Positions 6,804 to 9,541 of a DNA stretch of 9,541 nucleotides are shown here, in pieces. Origin of the DNA: Oxalobacteraceae bacterium (lineage in GTDB: Bacteria > Pseudomonadota > Gammaproteobacteria > Burkholderiales > Burkholderiaceae_D); contig CANKWG010000076.1 in the NCBI GenBank assembly GCA_947487325.1, forward strand, positions 1 to 9,541. Direction: 5' to 3'. Under the pieces are notes generated by a model. That model did not search any database. It was not told the DNA's origin and saw only the letters and a program-made list of their open reading frames with translations. The position numbers were made by a program, and so were the translations under genes. Within the stretch, counting starts at the first letter, position 1; each line of letters begins with the position of its first letter.

Positions 6804-8381
6804 TTAATGCGTAGTGAAATTGGCTGCTGCCAGCAGTTGCTGCGTATAAGCTTGCTGGGGTGATGACAAAACGTCAGCGCTCATCCCACTCTCCACGACT
6901 TTCCCGTCTTTCATCACGATCACGCGGTGTGCCATTGCACGAATAACCGCTAGATCATGGCTGATGAACAAATACGCCATACCGTATTTCTGCTGCAAGC
7001 CTGCGAGTAACTCGAGTACCTGATACTGCACCGATACATCCAGCGATGACGTGGGCTCGTCCAGCAGAATCAGCGCTGGCTTGAGCACGAGTGCGCGTGC
7101 AATCGAATACGCTGTCGCTGTCCGCCGGAAAACTCGTGCGGATAACGCGACATCATCGTCGGTGACAAACCCACTTCCTGCAAACCGGCACCCACAGCCT
7201 CGCGCAATTCGGCTTCGGGACAAATGCGGCTTATGCAGCGCCAGACCCTCACCCACAATTTGTTCAATCGTGCGGCGCGGCGATAGCGATGCGAAGGGAT
7301 CTTGGAAAACTACCTGCATCTGCGCGCGTAATGGACGCAATTGACCAGACTCCATGGCGCTGATGTGCTGCCCATCAAAAACAATATCGCCCCGCGTGCG
7401 GGCTACCGATAGCCGCAAGAGCGCCATGCCGAGCGTCGATTTCCCCGAACCCGACTCGCCCACAATACCCAGAGTTTCGCCTTGGGCCAGCGACACATCC
7501 AATTGATCAACAGCGACAAATTCTTTTTGCCGGAACCAACCCTGCGGTATCGCGAAACTGCAGCGCACGCCTTCGGCTTTGAGCAGAGGACGTGCATCAG
7601 ATGCCACATCACCGACCATGCGCTTGGCGTGGCTGGCAAGCAGTCGCTGTGTGTAGGCTTCACGTGGCGAAGTGAACAAGGTGTTGGTATCCGCAGTTTC
7701 GATTAAACGACCGTGTTGCATCACACCGACACGATCGGCAAACGATTTCACCAGATTCAGGTCATGCGTAATCATCAACACCGACATTTGTTCTTCGCGC
7801 TGTAGCTGATTGAGCAGCTCTAGTATCTGCACCTGTATGGTGACATCAAGTGCTGTGGTGGGCTCATCGGCGATCAGCAGTTTGGGTTTGCAAGCCAGCG
7901 CCATGGCAATCATCGCGCGCTGTCGTTGACCACCAGAGAGCTGATGCGGATAAGACAAGGCACGACGCGCAGGTTCAGGAATACCTGTTTTGGCGAGCAG
8001 ATCGACCGCACGCAAGGCCGCAGCGCGTGCACTCAGGCCTTCATGCAGCATCAGTACTTCAGCGATCTGATTGCCAATCGTGAACAGCGGATTGAGCGCT
8101 GTCATGGGCTCTTGAAAAATCATCGCGATATCTTTGCCGCGCAACTGGCGCAGCGCTGTATCGGACTTCTTCAGAATTTCCTGATCTTCAAACAGTATCT
8201 TGCCCGAGATATCTGCGTCAGGCAGCAGACGCATCATCGACAAGGCAGACACGGTCTTACCCGAACCGGATTCACCCACCAACGCAAACTTCTCGCCGGG
8301 TGCAATCGTGAAACTGACATCATCCACCACGGTGGTGCTGCCAAAGCGCACCGTCAGATGTTCTACCTGCAGCAGACTCAT
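6804..8381 (-). CDS. yejF: Yej-type ABC importer ATP-binding protein, two ATPase domains, second one partly frame-scrambled
   Basis: Fused double ATPase (525 residues) driving the YejABEF-type peptide importer at the inner membrane; in E. coli this system takes up microcin C and peptides. Domain 1 is complete: Walker A GESGSGKT (36-43), Q90, signature LSGGQRQR (148-155), Walker B LLIADEP (168-174), H206. Domain 2 has Walker A GESGSGKS (308-315), Q360, Walker B LILLDEP (437-443) and H475. It lacks its signature motif: residues about 389-426 are out of frame, and the expected YPHEFSGGQRQRI is encoded in the neighbouring minus-strand frame. The frame is open upstream of 8381, but MSLLQVEHLTVRFG is the natural start, with GGAGG 5 nt before it and an ATGA overlap with the yejE stop. 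Either sequence error or a crippled second site explains the segment. Confidence 0.9.
   Translation of the reverse strand: MSLLQVEHLTVRFGSTTVVDDVSFTIAPGEKFALVGESGSGKTVSALSMMRLLPDADISGKILFEDQEILKKSDTALRQLRGKDIAMIFQEPMTALNPLFTIGNQIAEVLMLHEGLSARAAALRAVDLLAKTGIPEPARRALSYPHQLSGGQRQRAMIAMALACKPKLLIADEPTTALDVTIQVQILELLNQLQREEQMSVLMITHDLNLVKSFADRVGVMQHGRLIETADTNTLFTSPREAYTQRLLASHAKRMVGDVASDARPLLKAEGVRCSFAIPQGWFRQKEFVAVDQLDVSLAQGETLGIVGESGSGKSTLGMALLRLSVARTRGDIVFDGQHISAMESGQLRPLRAQMQVVFQDPFASLSPRRTIEQIVGEGLALHKPHLSRSRIARGCGCRFAGSGFVTDDDVALSARVFRRTATAYSIARALVLKPALILLDEPTSSLDVSVQYQVLELLAGLQQKYGMAYLFISHDLAVIRAMAHRVIVMKDGKVVESGMSADVLSSPQQAYTQQLLAAANFTTH
7104..7219 (-). other. Out-of-frame segment of yejF bounded by two compensating indels
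   Basis: Reading down the minus strand, homology leaves the main frame at the CCC of TTGTCCCGAAG (7217-7219), where one base seems extra or two are missing. It returns at ATTCGATTG near 7104-7106, where one base seems missing. Between these points the main frame gives an unrelated Arg/Gly/Ala-rich stretch. The neighbouring frame gives PEAELREAVGAGLQEVGLSP, then MMSRYPHEFSGGQRQRI, the normal helical-domain and ABC-signature sequence. The net shift is zero, so no stop codon arises. The offset is seen directly; its cause cannot be decided from this sequence. Confidence 0.85.
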
Positions 8382-9427
8382 GACTTCCTCCGCACGTCCA
8401 GCGAATTGCGCAAGGCATCGCCAATATTGGTGAGCAGCAGCAGTGTGATTGTCAGGACCGCAAACGTCGACAAAGCGATCCACCAAGCGTCCAGATTATT
8501 TTTACCCTGTGCGAGCAACTCGCCCAGACTGGGGGTGGATGGCGGCACGCCAAGACCGAGAAAATCGAGACTGGTGAGCGCCAAAATCGCTGCGCTCATA
8601 CGGAACGGCAAAAAGGTCACGACCGGCGTCAGGCTATTGGGCAGCACATGCCGCCAGATGATCTGCCAGTTCGACAGTCCCATTGCACGCGCAGCCTGTA
8701 CGTAATCAAGATTACGGTTACGCAAAAAATCTGCACGAACATAATCAGACAAACCCATCCAGCCGAACAAGGACAGGAGCACCAGCAGCAACAGGATGCT
8801 GGGTTCAAAAATCGAGGCAAAGATAATCAGCAGATACAGCTCTGGCATCGACCCCCAGATTTCCATGAAGCGCTGGAACAGCAGGTCAGTTTTGCCAGCG
8901 AAGTAGCCCTGCACTGCTCCTGTCAGCACACCGAGCATCACGCCGGTGATGGTCAATGCAAGCCCGAACAGTATCGACACACGAAATCCATACAGCAGTC
9001 GCGCGACAACATCGCGTCCACGATCATCGGTGCCGAGCCAATTGTCACCCGTGGGTGGTGCTGGATTGGGTGCCTTCGCAAAGTAATTGAGCGTATCGAA
9101 TCGATAGCGATTGATCGGATAGATAGCCCAGTTGCCAGGTTTGTCAAACTGCGACTGAATGAACGGATCCAGATAGTCTGCGGGCGAATCAAACTCACCA
9201 CCAAAGGCTGTCTCCGCATAATCCGTCACGATGGGGAACATTAGTTGTCCGTTGTAGCGCGCCACCAGCGGCCTATCATTCGAAATCAGCTCGGCACCCA
9301 GACTAAGCACAAACAGCACCACAAAAATCACGAGGCTCCAATAGCCGCGACGGTTTTGCTGAAAACGTCGCCAGACGCGACGGCCGGGCGAAAGTGAAAT
9401 CTCCGATGGCATTGCAGTATTCATCAT
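8378..9427 (-). CDS. yejE: Yej-type ABC importer permease
   Basis: Inner-membrane permease subunit of a peptide ABC importer, pairing with YejB and energised by YejF. It has 349 residues, close to E. coli YejE (341). A first membrane helix lies at about 29-48. A periplasmic insert of about 50-145 follows, with family-typical LISNDRPLVARYNG and WLGTDDRGRDVVARLLYG. Further helices are at about 150-175, 196-222, 265-292 and 316-335. The cytoplasmic EAA coupling loop that docks to the ATPase is DYVQAARAMGLSNWQIIWRHVLPN (about 241-264, with the conserved Gly250). The start could be either of two tandem ATGs (9427, 9424); the first gives an ATGA overlap with the yejB stop. Its own stop overlaps the yejF ATG in the same way, so the three are one operon. 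No promoter is visible here; it should lie upstream of yejB or yejA, outside the window. Confidence 0.95.
   Translation of the reverse strand: MMNTAMPSEISLSPGRRVWRRFQQNRRGYWSLVIFVVLFVLSLGAELISNDRPLVARYNGQLMFPIVTDYAETAFGGEFDSPADYLDPFIQSQFDKPGNWAIYPINRYRFDTLNYFAKAPNPAPPTGDNWLGTDDRGRDVVARLLYGFRVSILFGLALTITGVMLGVLTGAVQGYFAGKTDLLFQRFMEIWGSMPELYLLIIFASIFEPSILLLLVLLSLFGWMGLSDYVRADFLRNRNLDYVQAARAMGLSNWQIIWRHVLPNSLTPVVTFLPFRMSAAILALTSLDFLGLGVPPSTPSLGELLAQGKNNLDAWWIALSTFAVLTITLLLLTNIGDALRNSLDVRRKS
8386..8391 (-). promoter_or_regulatory. Shine-Dalgarno sequence of yejF
   Basis: GGAGGA on the minus strand lies 4-5 nt before the yejF ATG at 8381 and encodes part of the last residues (RRKS) of YejE. It fixes the yejF start at 8381 rather than the longer open frame, and with the ATGA stop-start overlap it points to translational coupling. 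Confidence 0.85.
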
Positions 9428-9541
9428 CGCGCAAGACTTTCAAATTGAACGCGTGGATCGGCCCATACGTAGCACAGGTCACCGAGCAGTTTGACGACCA
9501 GCCCGATCAGAGTGAACAGATAAAGCGTACCGAGTACCACC
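9424..9541 (-). CDS. yejB: Yej-type ABC importer permease, C-terminal fragment (5' cut by window edge)
   Basis: The minus strand from the right edge encodes 38 residues ending in DPRVQFESLAR and a TGA at 9426-9424. The fragment has a hydrophobic helix (VVLGTLYLFTLIGLVVKLLGDLCYVW) followed by the short cytoplasmic WADPRVQFE tail that typifies the C-terminus of binding-protein-dependent peptide permeases of the DppB/YejB type. Immediate overlap with yejE identifies it as yejB by context. It is too short to appear as a long ORF but is in frame with no stops. Most of the gene lies outside the window. Confidence 0.88.
   Translation of the reverse strand, partial: VVLGTLYLFTLIGLVVKLLGDLCYVWADPRVQFESLAR

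Noticed and set aside
8382..8486. A 35-codon N-terminal extension of yejF
   Set aside because: It is yejE coding sequence in another frame. The ATG at 8381 has GGAGG and a stop-start overlap and begins the conserved domain.
7926..8705. A 259-codon open frame on the plus strand opposite yejF/yejE
   Set aside because: It is antisense to two well-supported genes, spans their junction and shows no recognisable domain; it is a by-product of codon usage in the real genes.

Overview
This window looks like ordinary chromosomal housekeeping DNA from a Gram-negative proteobacterium, most likely a betaproteobacterium (Burkholderiales/Nitrosomonadales-like). The reasons are the gene set (glyoxalase II, a YafS-like methyltransferase, RNase HI, DnaQ, a tRNA, MltD and a Yej-type ABC importer), the moderate GC content, and the resemblance to the Escherichia coli mltD-gloB-yafS-rnhA-dnaQ-aspV neighbourhood. 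Taxonomy below phylum is inference from memory of gene order, not from a search. I see no phage, insertion sequence, CRISPR array or defence system.

Left part (1-2238): the 3' majority of a ygiQ radical-SAM gene runs rightward and is cut by the window's left edge. It converges on a leftward tRNA-Val(CAC) gene. The two share one compact hairpin with T-rich tracts on both sides, a likely bidirectional terminator. The tRNA has its own candidate promoter, whose -35 box overlaps the dnaQ stop codon.

Centre (2239-5036): a leftward series reads methyltransferase, then rnhA, then dnaQ, with short gaps of 18 and 49 bp. The 49-bp rnhA-dnaQ gap is almost entirely a 10-bp tandem repeat that runs into the dnaQ start codon. 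Divergent from this series is gloB. Its ATG and the methyltransferase ATG overlap in a single CATG, so each gene's 5' control sequence lies inside the other gene. A perfect TATAAT sits just upstream of gloB.

Right part (5037-9541): mltD, a secreted lytic transglycosylase with LysM-like repeats and a very basic tail, follows gloB on the same strand. It converges on a leftward yejB-yejE-yejF importer operon (yejB is cut by the right edge), and both junctions have 4-bp ATGA overlaps. These are inner-membrane permease and ATPase parts of a peptide importer. The periplasmic binding protein YejA would lie outside the window.

The most notable anomaly is in yejF. About 38 codons of the second ATPase domain, including the ABC signature motif, are in the wrong frame between two apparent compensating single-base indels, and the missing motif is fully legible in a neighbouring frame. 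This is either a sequence error or a damaged second ATPase half. I did not find a convincing undescribed system.
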